Assembly (NCBI RefSeq): GCF_000009625.1
Contig: NC_002678.2
Location: 5,178,001 to 5,242,000, forward strand
Length of the DNA stretch: 64,000 bases
From: Mesorhizobium japonicum MAFF 303099
Lineage (GTDB): Bacteria; Pseudomonadota; Alphaproteobacteria; Rhizobiales; Rhizobiaceae
Reading direction: 5' to 3'
Shown here: positions 49,392 through 58,973 of the stretch, one piece after another
How positions within the stretch are numbered: the stretch's first letter is position 1
How the letters are laid out: each line of letters begins with the position of its first letter
Notes under the pieces: generated by a model
Databases searched by the model: none
Told to the model about the DNA's origin: nothing
What the model saw: only the letters and a program-made list of their open reading frames with translations
Position numbers and translations under genes: made by a program

Positions 49392-50416
49392 AGAATAGAA
49401 TGTCGTCGGTCCGTGCCGTGCTGATCCTGTCGGCCTCTACAGCAGTCCTCTCCGCCTGCGCGTCGAAGCCGGTACCGCCGCCTGAGATTTCCTATGATGC
49501 TGCCGATTTCAAACCAGCCGCAATCGAGAAGCCGCCGGAGAAGCCGGTCAAGATAGTCGAAGTGCCAAAGCCGCTGCCGTTGCCAGGTCAGCTACAGCCC
49601 GATCCGGGCAGGGTGGCCGATGACAAGCGCTCTCCTGAAGAACGGGTCTCCGATGCCAATAAAGCAGCGACGCAGCAACCCACCAGGTATGGGTACGTGA
49701 ATGCGGTTCAGGTCTATCCATTCGCCGATGGCGCACTCTATCAGCTCTATGCCGCGCCGGAGCGCGTTACCGATATCGCACTCCAGCCGGGCGAGAAGCT
49801 AACAGCCGTGTCGGCCGGCGACACGGTGCGTTGGGTGATCGGCGATACCGTCAGCGGCACCGGTGACAATCAGCGCACCCATGTGCTGGTAAAACCCTTC
49901 GCGCCGGGACTTAACACAAATCTGGTGATCACCACGGAACGACGCACCTACCATTTGCAGCTTCAAAGCACCGAGAAGACCTCAATGGCGGCGATCTCCT
50001 GGACCTATAGCGAGGACCAGATCATCGCGCTACGCCAGCGCAACGCTCAGGCCGAGGCGGCCGCGCCAGTATCGTCGAATGTGACGCTGGAAAACATTCG
50101 CTTCCGCTACTCGATCAGCGGCGACACACCGCCCTGGAGGCCGACGCGCGCGTTCGACGATGGCAGCAAGGTCTATATCGAATTCCCCCGTCGCATTGAT
50201 CAGGGCGAGGCGCCGCCCCTCTTCATCGTCGGTGCTGACGGGAACAACCAGCTCGTCAACTACCGCATGCGCGGCAACTACTACATCGTCGACCGTCTCT
50301 TTGCCGCCGCCGAACTGCGGCTCGGCACCAAGCAACAGCAGGTGGTGCGCATAACAAGGACCGACGGCCGGAAACCGACGCGGCGCATGGCACTCTTTCC
50401 ACGTCTTGGCAGGTGA
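49388..50416 (+). CDS. trbG: Conjugal transfer lipoprotein TrbG (VirB9 family)
   Basis: A 342-residue protein with a lipoprotein signal whose lipobox LSAC sets the mature Cys near residue 20. The C-terminal VirB9-type domain carries IRFRYSISGDTPPWRPTRAF and ends near ADGNNQLVNYRMRGNYYIVD. It forms the outer-membrane core with TrbI. No trbH lies between it and trbI. Confidence 0.93.
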   Translation: MKNRMSSVRAVLILSASTAVLSACASKPVPPPEISYDAADFKPAAIEKPPEKPVKIVEVPKPLPLPGQLQPDPGRVADDKRSPEERVSDANKAATQQPTRYGYVNAVQVYPFADGALYQLYAAPERVTDIALQPGEKLTAVSAGDTVRWVIGDTVSGTGDNQRTHVLVKPFAPGLNTNLVITTERRTYHLQLQSTEKTSMAAISWTYSEDQIIALRQRNAQAEAAAPVSSNVTLENIRFRYSISGDTPPWRPTRAFDDGSKVYIEFPRRIDQGEAPPLFIVGADGNNQLVNYRMRGNYYIVDRLFAAAELRLGTKQQQVVRITRTDGRKPTRRMALFPRLGR

Positions 50417-50427
50417 AGGGGAACTTC

Positions 50428-51642
50428 ATGACCGATACGTCCCGCCCCAATACCCCTCCAAAACTCGATCCCGAGCAGCTGCAGTTGCGAGCCTCGCCCC
50501 GCCGCGCTGTCCGATTCAGGCGCGGTGTGATCATCGCCATCGCTGCAGTCGGATCCGGTGCCATTCTGGGCGTCACGATGATGGCGCTTCAAGGACCGGC
50601 ATGGCGTATCAAGCACCAGGCAGAGGACCGCTATAACACCGAGCGCAAGCCACCCGCCGAGGGACTAGAAGCGCTTCCCAAGGACTATTCCGGGATCATG
50701 CCGAAGGCCCCTGTGCTCGGACCGCCACTGCCCGGCGACCTCGGTCGCCCCATCCTTGAACGCCAACGTCAGCTCGGCATCGCGCCAGGGCAGGATATCT
50801 CCGCCGAGGAGCAGCGCCTTGCCCAGCAAGCAATTGAGGCGCGCGAGTCGCAAGTCTTGTTCCGGATCGACAATCGACCCAGACAGACAGATGTCGCCGG
50901 AGGCGGGCCGAGTGCGCAGCAGCCGTCTGAGGCGCTTCCGCAATCCGGAGCGACGCGCACGTCAGCTTCCGTTGCCCCAGCCGAGGGTGACCAGAACAAC
51001 CAACAGCGCAAGCTCGATTTTGTCAGTCAGCGAAACACAAGCGGGATCTACAATCCGCATGCGCTGCAGACGCCGGCCTCGCCCTACCAACTGATGGCCG
51101 GCAGCGTGATCGCGGCCAGTCTCGTCACCGGCATAAATTCCGACTTGCCTGGCCTTGTCGTCGCGCAGGTCACCGAGAATGTGCACGACACAGTCACCGG
51201 CAGCATTGTGCTCATTCCGCAAGGCTCACGCCTCATCGGCACTTATGACAGCGTCGTGGCTTTTGGGCAGAGGCGCGCATTGCTGGTCTGGCAGCGAATA
51301 ATCCTGCCCGACGGTTCCTCGATCGAAATCGACAATCTGCCAGCGACGGATACTGCCGGCTATGCTGGGCTTGAAGACAAGGTCGATTTTCACACCTGGC
51401 AGCTGATCAAGGGAGTTGCTCTAGCGACGCTACTGGGCGTTGGTACCGAGTTGAGCTTTGGGGAAAACGAAAGCGACCTAGTTAAGGCGATCCGGGAATC
51501 CACTCAGCAAAACATCAGTCAAGCCGGCCAGCGCATCACCGAAAAGAACCTGAATATTCAACCCACCATTATCGTCCGCCCCGGTTGGCCCCTACGCGTG
51601 ATTGTACACAAGGATCTTGTGCTGCGCCCATACCCGACTTGA
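50428..51642 (+). CDS. trbI: Conjugal transfer protein TrbI (VirB10 family)
   Basis: A 404-residue envelope-spanning protein. One transmembrane helix (GVIIAIAAVGSGAILGVTMM), a proline-rich periplasmic linker and a VirB10 barrel domain with GSVIAASLVTGINSDLPGLV and IPQGSRLIGTYDSVVAFGQR are visible. ATG 50428 after GAAGGGGAAC is preferred to GTG 50413. It connects inner- and outer-membrane parts of the channel. Confidence 0.93.
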   Translation: MTDTSRPNTPPKLDPEQLQLRASPRRAVRFRRGVIIAIAAVGSGAILGVTMMALQGPAWRIKHQAEDRYNTERKPPAEGLEALPKDYSGIMPKAPVLGPPLPGDLGRPILERQRQLGIAPGQDISAEEQRLAQQAIEARESQVLFRIDNRPRQTDVAGGGPSAQQPSEALPQSGATRTSASVAPAEGDQNNQQRKLDFVSQRNTSGIYNPHALQTPASPYQLMAGSVIAASLVTGINSDLPGLVVAQVTENVHDTVTGSIVLIPQGSRLIGTYDSVVAFGQRRALLVWQRIILPDGSSIEIDNLPATDTAGYAGLEDKVDFHTWQLIKGVALATLLGVGTELSFGENESDLVKAIRESTQQNISQAGQRITEKNLNIQPTIIVRPGWPLRVIVHKDLVLRPYPT

Positions 51643-51654
51643 ACAGGAGTAATC

Positions 51655-51924
51655 ATGGCAGATCTGAAACTTGGAAAGCTTCCGGACCGGACACCTTCGA
51701 AGATGACCATCACCGTTAGCGCGGACCTGAACCAAGCACTCAAGGACTATGCGGCGCTTTACCGCCAGACCTATGGCGAGTCTGAAACGGTAGCGGAACT
51801 CATACCTTTCATGCTGGCAGGGTTTCTGGAAGGTGACAGAGCGTTTGCCAAGGCCAGAAAGGAAAGCTTGCCCGCCGGCATGTCAGAGAAATCGCGACGC
51901 GTGTCAGGTTCAGATTCCGAGTAA
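51655..51924 (+). CDS. DUF2274 family protein at the end of the trb cluster
   Basis: An 89-residue protein with LKLGKLPDRTPSKMTITVSA and LNQALKDYAALYRQTYGE, the standard DUF2274 pattern. Such genes follow trbI in many island-borne trb clusters. Function is unknown; the N-terminal strand-helix arrangement hints at a ribbon-helix-helix protein. Confidence 0.85.
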   Translation: MADLKLGKLPDRTPSKMTITVSADLNQALKDYAALYRQTYGESETVAELIPFMLAGFLEGDRAFAKARKESLPAGMSEKSRRVSGSDSE

Positions 51925-52461
51925 TCGAAGCATAAAGTTGGTCAATTGGCGCAGCCGCCCGGGTGCCTAATTTCCCGGCGGTCGCGGCCTACCGATCCGT
52001 CATGTAAGGCCTATGCGCGAACTTCGAGCAGCTGGAGGTCAAGTAAGTGCCTGGGCGGCCCGGAAACCGCGAACAGGCGCAGGGCGTGCTAGCCGCACTG
52101 ATTCATGGTTTCAGACCCGTGGGAACGCCGTGCGGTTGTTACTCAGAATGAGCTCATCTCAAAGGGGCATTCAAGAGCCGCAGCGCTGAGTAGCGGAAGC
52201 CGCAATGGGGTGCGTCGCTGACATTCAGTGAAAGACTGGGCCGAACAATCCAACCTGCTTGGGCGGATACGAAGTGGAGCCCTGCCTGCAGGGTTCCGGC
52301 GGGTCCCAGCCCTCTGCCATGCGACCCCCTTTGGGAAATACCCGCGTCGTCACAGCATCGTAAAGTGGCGTCATATGCACTATCGAATTGTTAGCTGCTG
52401 GTTTCGGCGATTTTGAGGAGGTTCGCGATCGACTGAAGACGGTGACGTTCGTCTGTGGCAC
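51925..52461. other. Boundary region between trb cluster and hemN
   Basis: About 535 bp without a supported gene. Short frames on both strands lack family signals. It separates a transfer block from the respiration block and may hold old recombination junctions. Confidence 0.35.
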
Positions 52462-53811
52462 TCAGACTGCCACTGAGTGCCTGGCCGTTCCACTTTCGAA
52501 ATATTTGTCGAACTTCGCTGCAATGCTCCTTACAAAGGGACGACTTTCCGCCGATACGACGTAACTGTCACCTTGGAGTTCAAGCGGTCGAGCAGGGTCG
52601 CCAATGGCGATGGAGCTTGCTTGGAAAAGAAGCTTTTGTCCGGCTTCCCCGAAGCGTTCCACCAGATCGGCTGCTGAAAAGCCGAAATCGCACATCAAGC
52701 GCTCGATGATCCAGCCGCGAACACGGTCATCTTCGGAAAACGCGATGCCGCGGACCGTGGCCAGATGTCCCCCCTCGACCATGCGTCCATATTCGGCTGT
52801 CGACGGCATGTTCTGCGAATAGCCCTGTCGAAACCGGCTGATCGATGACGGCCCGAGCCCGATCAGTGTTTCGCAGCGATCCTCGGTGTAGCCCTGGAAA
52901 TTGCGGCGGATTGTTCCCGCGCGAGCCGAGACTGCAAGCGCATCATCCGGCTTGGCGAAATGGTCTATTCCAATCGCCTCGTATCCGGCGCCCATGATCA
53001 GACGGGCGGCAATTTGCCACTGAGCGAACCGTTCGGCCGGACCCGGCAACCATGACTCGTCGATCATAGTCTGATGCTTCTTGAACCAGGGCACATGCGC
53101 GTAGCCGAACAGCGCCATCCGGTCCGGCTCCAGAGTCAGCGCCTGCGCCACGGTGGAACAGACGCTCTCCCTGGTCTGATGCGGCAGGCCGTAAAGCAAA
53201 TCGAGGTTCACGGACCCTACGCCGCGAGAGCGAATGCCGTCTACAACCGCCTTGGTCTGCAAAAAGCTCTGCTCGCGATTGATCGCCTTCTGCACCTTCG
53301 GATCGAAATCCTGAACGCCGAGGCTCGCCCGCGCCATGCCGATCTCGGCAAGTGTATCAAGGCGGGCTTCGTCCATGTCGTTGGGTTCGATTTCGACGCT
53401 GATCTTCGCATCGGCAAGAAAATCGAAGCTATCCCGCAGGACAGTTCCCAAGGCTACCATATCCTCGGGCTTCAGCATGGTCGGCGAGCCGCCGCCGAAA
53501 TGCACGGCGCGGACATGGGCCTTGCCGCCGACAAGACCGGCGACAGTCGCGATCTCCGCGTGAAGCGAGCGGAGATACGAAGCCACCGGCTCGTAGCGGC
53601 GGGTCTGCTTTGTATGGCACGCACAGAACCAGCACAGCCGGTCGCAATAAGGGATGTGCAGGTAGAGCGAGACCTCGTCACCGCTTTCGAGCGCCTTCAA
53701 CCAGCTTCGATAGACATCAGCGTCGACGCCAGGATGGAAATGCGGCGCGGTCGGGTAACTGGTATAACGCGGGACGTTCTCGCCAAGCTTGGCAGCTAAT
53801 TCCGGTCTCAT
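52462..53811 (-). CDS. hemN: Oxygen-independent coproporphyrinogen III dehydrogenase HemN
   Basis: A 449-residue radical SAM enzyme. The N-terminal PRYTSYPTAPHFH, the 4Fe-4S motif C-x3-C-x2-C in YCDRLCWFCACH, and VHFGGGSPTM are diagnostic. It makes protoporphyrinogen IX from coproporphyrinogen III when oxygen is scarce, for cytochromes in bacteroids. Met 53811 aligns with family starts. It is divergent from fnrN; a box at 53870-53883 lies about 60 bp upstream. Confidence 0.94.
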   Translation of the reverse strand: MRPELAAKLGENVPRYTSYPTAPHFHPGVDADVYRSWLKALESGDEVSLYLHIPYCDRLCWFCACHTKQTRRYEPVASYLRSLHAEIATVAGLVGGKAHVRAVHFGGGSPTMLKPEDMVALGTVLRDSFDFLADAKISVEIEPNDMDEARLDTLAEIGMARASLGVQDFDPKVQKAINREQSFLQTKAVVDGIRSRGVGSVNLDLLYGLPHQTRESVCSTVAQALTLEPDRMALFGYAHVPWFKKHQTMIDESWLPGPAERFAQWQIAARLIMGAGYEAIGIDHFAKPDDALAVSARAGTIRRNFQGYTEDRCETLIGLGPSSISRFRQGYSQNMPSTAEYGRMVEGGHLATVRGIAFSEDDRVRGWIIERLMCDFGFSAADLVERFGEAGQKLLFQASSIAIGDPARPLELQGDSYVVSAESRPFVRSIAAKFDKYFESGTARHSVAV

Positions 53812-53869
53812 TTGGTGGTCCGCCGTTTTTGCCTCGCCGGAAGTCTGGACGCGTCGAAGAGCCAATGCC

Positions 53870-53883
53870 CTGATTTCGGTCAG
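53870..53883. promoter_or_regulatory. Candidate FNR/FixK-type box between hemN and fnrN
   Basis: CTGATTTCGGTCAG has half-sites CTGA and TCAG at FNR spacing, compared with TTGAT-N4-ATCAA. It lies between the two divergent genes. Autoregulation of fnrN and activation of hemN are known for this family in rhizobia. Confidence 0.45.
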
Positions 53884-53968
53884 CCTCCAGCACGGACAAA
53901 CTGCCGCAAGGATTTCTCTGCCATCGCTTGCTATCCTGTCGAAACTTGGGATCGGTAGCGCGAGCGTA

Positions 53969-54724
53969 ATGACAGTACGGCAAGACATTCACAGTTCCGG
54001 CATTCCCGTTCTTTGCCTGTCTTGCGCAGCACGACTTCGCGGCGTCTGCGCTGCGCTCGATCCAAACCATTTGGTTGGGCTCGCCAAAACTTCGTCGCGG
54101 CACAAGCTCGAGCCGGGGGTCGAACTGATCGCCGACGCCGAGGCCGTCGACAGCTATTCAAACTTGCTTTCAGGCGTTGTGAAGCTGACGAAGTGCCTTT
54201 CGGACGGCCGCCAGCAGATTGTCGGTCTTCGGTTCGCACCGGATTTTCTGGGACGGCCCTTCAAGGTGAAAAGCACGATCAATGTGGAAGCGGCAACCTC
54301 CGTCTCGCTGTGCTCGTTTCCGAAGGCGGCCGTTGAACGGATAATGAAGGAATCACCGGGACTCGAGCATCGCCTGCTCAAGCAGACGCTGGACGAACTC
54401 GACGAGGCACTTGAATGGATGGTGACTCTCGGGCGCAAGACCGCACCGGAGAAGGTGGCGAGCTTTCTCCTCATGATCGCCCGGAATATGGATTCCAGTA
54501 TCGACCCGGCGGCTGGGTCGGCATGCTTCGATCTGCCGCTGACACGTGCCGACATCTCTGATTTCCTTGGACTGACGAACGAGACCGTGAGCCGCCAGCT
54601 TACGCGATTGCGGGCTGACGGCGTGATCCGGATCGAGAACAAACGCCATGTAACGGTCGACAGCATGAGCCGGCTGGAGCAGCGCTGCGGCGGCCGAGGC
54701 GCGCGGCAACCGGCCTTTGAATGA
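53969..54724 (+). CDS. fnrN: FnrN-type CRP/FNR oxygen-responsive regulator
   Basis: A 251-residue regulator. Cysteines 16, 19 and 27 (VLCLSCAARLRGVC) plus a later Cys in VKLTKCLSDG match the 4Fe-4S ligands of FnrN, unlike FixK. The C-terminal helix-turn-helix DISDFLGLTNETVSRQLTRL has the E-x2-S-R recognition pattern. It should sense low oxygen and activate hemN and the fix operons. Met 53969 gives normal family length. Confidence 0.9.
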   Translation: MTVRQDIHSSGIPVLCLSCAARLRGVCAALDPNHLVGLAKTSSRHKLEPGVELIADAEAVDSYSNLLSGVVKLTKCLSDGRQQIVGLRFAPDFLGRPFKVKSTINVEAATSVSLCSFPKAAVERIMKESPGLEHRLLKQTLDELDEALEWMVTLGRKTAPEKVASFLLMIARNMDSSIDPAAGSACFDLPLTRADISDFLGLTNETVSRQLTRLRADGVIRIENKRHVTVDSMSRLEQRCGGRGARQPAFE

Positions 54725-54727
54725 GAC

Positions 54728-55246
54728 CTAAGCGTCGGGGCCTTCGTCGCTTATTACGATCCGCGGCAGGACATGCTCGCGTTCGAAAGCGATGTGTCGC
54801 CGCAAGCCTTCGAAGAAGCCGCGTAGCATGAATCCGACAGCTTCCGCGCTCTCTATCGGATCACCATGACCGATCGCTAGGAGCGTTTCGGCCACCTCGC
54901 CAGCGAAGCATTGATCCTCAAGGTGCTCGATGCGCAACCGGCTGGTAGAGGCAAGTTTGGCCTCGGCCGGGGTCAAGTGCGCCTCATACGCAGGGAAAAT
55001 CACCCTCTCCTCAAACCCATGAATGTCACGGAGCAGCGGAACGATCTTCTTGGCCGTTCCAAGACATTTGAGGCGGTCGACGTTCGGCAGTGCATCGGCA
55101 ATGCTTTCCAGCGAGAAGCAGAGCTCCAGCTTTTCCCGATGGGCAAGCTTCATGACCTCGCCCGGAATCGCCTCTGTGCCGGCCTGGCGCGAGAAAGCCG
55201 CACTTGTCCATGAGCGGGTTGGCCCGTGCTGCGTTTCCTTGTTCAA
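54728..55246 (-). CDS. Hemerythrin (HHE) domain protein
   Basis: About 172 residues. Metal-ligand patterns LAHREKLELCFSLESIAD, IHGFEERVIFPAYEAH, RIEHLEDQCF and RRHIAFEREHVLPRI fit a di-iron HHE bundle. TTG at 55246 follows GAAGGTGG and gives the usual start NKETQ; Met 55153 is a shorter alternative. It is divergent from fixN with the FNR box between them, so it may be co-induced. Likely roles are oxygen or nitric-oxide handling. Confidence 0.8.
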   Translation of the reverse strand: MNKETQHGPTRSWTSAAFSRQAGTEAIPGEVMKLAHREKLELCFSLESIADALPNVDRLKCLGTAKKIVPLLRDIHGFEERVIFPAYEAHLTPAEAKLASTSRLRIEHLEDQCFAGEVAETLLAIGHGDPIESAEAVGFMLRGFFEGLRRHIAFEREHVLPRIVISDEGPDA

Positions 55247-55303
55247 ATCGCCACCTTCTGATTGCACCGAACTCGATGCTGCCCGAAGCAAAATCGTGCG
55301 GCT

Positions 55304-55317
55304 CTGACATGGATCAG
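55304..55317. promoter_or_regulatory. FNR/FixK box (anaerobox) upstream of fixNOQP
   Basis: CTGACATGGATCAG is close to TTGA(T/C)-N4-(A/G)TCAA. It lies 80 bp before the fixN start and 58 bp before the divergent hemerythrin start, suitable for activating either one. Confidence 0.7.
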
Positions 55318-55396
55318 GGCGAGCAGGCGGCAACTACGGAATTAATGCACCGCGGATTTGGCGTCCGCGCATTGGAATCCTGGTCGGGGACATGTC

Positions 55397-57007
55397 ATGA
55401 AATTCGGCACGGAGATCGTCGTTCTAAGCCTGTTTGCTTTTGCGGCCCTGGTGGCTGCCGGCTTCGGCGTAGAAGGACCTTTTCGCCAGCATATGGGGGT
55501 TTTGTTCGTCGCCGTGGCTGGCTTTACCGCGATCCTGCTGCGCAACACAGATTTCAAGCCGGCGGCTCCGGTCGACACCTCCGCCTACATGGATGGCCCA
55601 ATCCGCTACGGAGCCATTGCAACGGTATTCTGGGGCGTCGTCGGCATGCTCGTCGGTGTGATCATTGCCCTGCAGCTGGCATACCCTCACCTCAACATCC
55701 AACCCTGGTTCAATTTCGGCCGGCTGCGGCCGCTGCACACATCCGGCGTCGTCTTTGCTTTCGGCGGCAACGCTTTGCTTTGCACGTCTCTCTATGTCGT
55801 GCAGCGCACGTGCCGCGCCCGGCTGTTTGGCGGCAAACTGGCCTGGTTTGTGTTCTGGGGTTACCAGCTGTTCATCGTCATGGCCGCGACCGGCTACCTG
55901 CTCGGCATCACCGAGAGCCGCGAATACGCGGAACCCGAATGGTATGTGGACATCTGGCTTACCATCGTCTGGGTCGCCTATCTCATCCTGTTCCTCGGCA
56001 CGATCCTGAAGCGCAAGGAGCCGCATATCTACGTCGCCAACTGGTTCTACCTGTCCTTCATCGTGACCATCGCGATGTTGCATGTGATCAACAACCTGTC
56101 GATGCCGGCCTCCTTCCTCGGCTCGAAGAGCTACTCCGCCTTCTCCGGCGTCCAGGACGCCTTGACGCAATGGTGGTATGGCCACAACGCCGTCGGTTTC
56201 TTCCTCACCGCCGGGTTCCTCGGCATGATGTATTATTTCGTGCCCAAGCAGGCGAACCGGCCGGTCTATTCCTACCGCCTGTCGATCGTCCACTTCTGGG
56301 CGATCATCTTTCTCTACATCTGGGCCGGCCCGCACCACCTGCACTACACCGCCTTACCCGACTGGGCGCAGACGCTCGGCATGGCGTTCTCGATCATGCT
56401 GTGGATGCCGTCATGGGGCGGTATGATCAATGGCCTGATGACGCTGTCTGGCGCCTGGGACAAGCTGCGCACCGATCCGATCATCCGCATGATGGTGATG
56501 GCAGTCGCCTTCTACGGCATGTCGACCTTCGAAGGTCCGATTATGTCGATCAAGACGGTCAATTCGCTGTCGCACTACACGGACTGGACCATCGGCCATG
56601 TCCATTCCGGCGCGCTCGGCTGGGTTGGCATGATCTCGTTCGGCGCAATCTACTACATGGTGCCGAAACTGTGGAATCGTGAACGTCTCTATTCGCTGCG
56701 GCTCGTCACCTGGCACTTCTGGCTGGCGACGCTCGGAATCGTCGTCTACGCCGCGGTGATGTGGGTTTCCGGCATCATGCAGGGCCTGATGTGGCGCGAA
56801 TACAACGAGCAGGGTTTCCTCGTCTACTCCTTCGCCGAAACCGTCGCCGCCATGCATCCCTTCTACGTCATGCGCGCCATCGGCGGTGCGATGTACCTCA
56901 CCGGCGCCCTGCTCATGGCCTGGAACGTGACCATGACCATTCTTGGCCACGAGCGCGAAGAGCAACCAATGCCAGGTTCCGAGCCCGCCCTCCGGCCTGC
57001 CGAATAG
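55397..57007 (+). CDS. fixN: cbb3-type cytochrome c oxidase subunit I, FixN
   Basis: A 536-residue heme-copper oxidase core with about 12 to 14 membrane helices. Conserved histidines appear in [20 protein letters not shown], the [18 protein letters not shown] helix (CuB site) and [14 protein letters not shown]. It reduces oxygen at very low concentration, supporting bacteroid respiration. GGGGA precedes ATG 55397. Confidence 0.96.
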   Translation: MKFGTEIVVLSLFAFAALVAAGFGVEGPFRQHMGVLFVAVAGFTAILLRNTDFKPAAPVDTSAYMDGPIRYGAIATVFWGVVGMLVGVIIALQLAYPHLNIQPWFNFGRLRPLHTSGVVFAFGGNALLCTSLYVVQRTCRARLFGGKLAWFVFWGYQLFIVMAATGYLLGITESREYAEPEWYVDIWLTIVWVAYLILFLGTILKRKEPHIYVANWFYLSFIVTIAMLHVINNLSMPASFLGSKSYSAFSGVQDALTQWWYGHNAVGFFLTAGFLGMMYYFVPKQANRPVYSYRLSIVHFWAIIFLYIWAGPHHLHYTALPDWAQTLGMAFSIMLWMPSWGGMINGLMTLSGAWDKLRTDPIIRMMVMAVAFYGMSTFEGPIMSIKTVNSLSHYTDWTIGHVHSGALGWVGMISFGAIYYMVPKLWNRERLYSLRLVTWHFWLATLGIVVYAAVMWVSGIMQGLMWREYNEQGFLVYSFAETVAAMHPFYVMRAIGGAMYLTGALLMAWNVTMTILGHEREEQPMPGSEPALRPAE

Positions 57008-57018
57008 GGAGCCAGACA

Positions 57019-57750
57019 ATGGGCTTGATGGACAAACACGCGATCATCGAGAAGAACGCCACGCTTCTTCTCGTTGGCTCTCTTCTTGTGGTGACCGTCG
57101 GCGGCATCGTCGAGATTGCGCCGCTCTTCTATCTCGACAACACGATCGAGAAAGTCGAAGGCATGCGGCCCTACTCGCCACTGGAACTCGCCGGACGCAA
57201 CATCTATGTGCGCGAGGGCTGCTACCTCTGCCACAGCCAGATGATCAGGCCTTTCCGGGACGAGGTCGAGCGCTACGGCCACTACAGCCTGGCCGCCGAG
57301 TCGATGTACGATCATCCCTTCCAATGGGGATCGAAGCGCACCGGGCCCGATCTCGCCCGGGTCGGTGACCGCTATTCGAACGCATGGCACGTCGCACATC
57401 TTTCCGATCCACGTTCCGTGGTGCCGGAATCGATCATGCCGAGCTATGCGTTCCTGAAGGACGCTCCGATCGAGGTGAAGGACTTCTCGACGCATCTGGT
57501 TGCGAACGCGCGTGTTGGCGTCCCGTACTCCGATGACATGATCGCGCACGCCAATGCCGATCTGATGGCCCAGGCCGACCCGAATGCCGATGCCTCCGGC
57601 GTCGAGAAACGCTATCCGAAAGCCAAACTCGGTGATCTGGACGGCAATCCGCAGCAGGTGACCGAGATGGATGCCCTCGTCGCCTATCTGCAAATGCTGG
57701 GAACACTGGTCGATTTCAAGACCTATGACGATGCAGCCGGCTACCGCTGA
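57019..57750 (+). CDS. fixO: cbb3 oxidase monoheme cytochrome c subunit, FixO
   Basis: A 243-residue membrane-anchored cytochrome with one N-terminal helix ([20 protein letters not shown]) and a single CxxCH site in GCYLCHSQ near residue 68. It passes electrons to FixN. It follows fixN by 11 bp. Confidence 0.96.
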   Translation: MGLMDKHAIIEKNATLLLVGSLLVVTVGGIVEIAPLFYLDNTIEKVEGMRPYSPLELAGRNIYVREGCYLCHSQMIRPFRDEVERYGHYSLAAESMYDHPFQWGSKRTGPDLARVGDRYSNAWHVAHLSDPRSVVPESIMPSYAFLKDAPIEVKDFSTHLVANARVGVPYSDDMIAHANADLMAQADPNADASGVEKRYPKAKLGDLDGNPQQVTEMDALVAYLQMLGTLVDFKTYDDAAGYR

Positions 57751-57760
57751 GGGGGACGCA

Positions 57761-57910
57761 ATGAGCTATAATTTGATGCGGGAATTCGCGGACAGCTGGG
57801 GTCTGCTTGCCATGGCGCTCTTCTACGTCGGCGGCATTGCCTTTGCCTTGCGTCCCGGCGGCAAAACACAGGCCGATCAAGCCGCCCAGATTCCACTCAA
57901 GGACGACTGA
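57761..57910 (+). CDS. fixQ: cbb3 oxidase small subunit FixQ
   Basis: A 49-residue single-helix membrane protein (MSYNLMREFADSWGLLAMAL...) preceded by GGGGGAC. FixQ assists assembly or stability of the oxidase. Position between fixO and fixP is standard. Confidence 0.93.
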   Translation: MSYNLMREFADSWGLLAMALFYVGGIAFALRPGGKTQADQAAQIPLKDD

Positions 57911-57912
57911 TC

Positions 57913-58776
57913 ATGAGCAGCGAGCATATCGATGAAGTCTCGGGCATCTCAACGACCGGTCATGAATGGGACGGGATAAGGGAACTCAACAACCCATTGC
58001 CCCGATGGTGGGTGATAACCTTCTACATCACCGTCGCTTGGGCGGTGGCTTATACAATTGCGTATCCGGCTTGGCCGATGCTGTCTTCCGCGACCAAGGG
58101 TGTGCTTGGCTATTCTAGCCGCAACGCTGTCAAGATTGAGCTGGCGGCTGCCGAAGCCGCCAAGGGCAAATATGTCGCGGCCATCCAGCAGAAGACCGTA
58201 TCCGAGATCGCAGCCGACGACGCGCTGCGTGAATTCGCGGTAGCGGCCGGCGGAGCTACCTTCAAGGTCAATTGCGTGCAATGCCACGGCTCGGGCGCCC
58301 AAGGGTCGAAGGGCTTTCCAAACCTGAACGACGATGACTGGCTGTGGGGCGGCACGACCGAGCAGATCCAGCAAACGATCGCGCACGGCATCCGTTTCGC
58401 ATCCGACCCGGATACTCGGCAGTCGGAAATGCCCCCCTTCGGTGACATCATCACGCCCGAACAGATCGCACAGGTCGGCGCCTATGTCGCCAGCCTCTCG
58501 GGCAAGGTCCAGGATGCAAGTCTTATCGAGCCCGGCGCCAAGGTATTCGGGGAAAACTGCGTCGCCTGTCATGGCGATAATGCGAAAGGCAACAAAGAGC
58601 TCGGCGCGCCCAATCTGACCGATGCGATCTGGCTCTACGCACCCGGCGAGACAGCCATCGCCGTCCAAGTCCGCGCGCCGAAGCACGGTGTCATGCCGGC
58701 CTGGATCGGGCGTCTCGGCGAGACCAAGGTTAAGGAACTTGCGGTTTATGTCCATTCGCTTGGCGGCGGAGAATAG
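57913..58776 (+). CDS. fixP: cbb3 oxidase diheme cytochrome c subunit, FixP
   Basis: A 287-residue protein with N-terminal cytoplasmic tail, one helix (WWVITFYITVAWAVAYTIAY) and two CxxCH heme sites, CVQCHG and CVACHG. It accepts electrons from the cytochrome c pool. It ends the fixNOQP operon. Confidence 0.96.
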   Translation: MSSEHIDEVSGISTTGHEWDGIRELNNPLPRWWVITFYITVAWAVAYTIAYPAWPMLSSATKGVLGYSSRNAVKIELAAAEAAKGKYVAAIQQKTVSEIAADDALREFAVAAGGATFKVNCVQCHGSGAQGSKGFPNLNDDDWLWGGTTEQIQQTIAHGIRFASDPDTRQSEMPPFGDIITPEQIAQVGAYVASLSGKVQDASLIEPGAKVFGENCVACHGDNAKGNKELGAPNLTDAIWLYAPGETAIAVQVRAPKHGVMPAWIGRLGETKVKELAVYVHSLGGGE

Positions 58777-58814
58777 GAACGGAAGCCTATTCTCGGCCCT
58801 CCCCGCCAAGCGAC

Positions 58815-58838
58815 GGGGCCCGGCACGAGTCGGGCCCC
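58815..58838. terminator. GC-rich hairpin between fixP and fixG
   Basis: GGGGCCCG (58815-58822) and CGGGCCCC (58831-58838) pair perfectly around an 8-base loop. No T-run follows, so it may be a weak terminator or an mRNA-stabilising hairpin at the end of fixNOQP. Confidence 0.6.
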
Positions 58839-58973
58839 GACACCATTCCGGCATGCGGCGATTGACCTGCAGCAAGGCGGCGCGGCCCACACGGCGAAGC
58901 GGGCTCACTGCAGACCGGACGTCTGTCGAAGCAGACAAGTCCGTCGCACAACGATGTCATAGGCCGCGCGCGA

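Noticed and set aside
52225..52461. 78-codon minus ORF before hemN
   Set aside because: No family pattern, no good ribosome site.
55204..56682. Long 492-codon open frame over fixN
   Set aside because: Shadow of fixN in another frame; composition is Arg/Pro/His-rich and has no family pattern.
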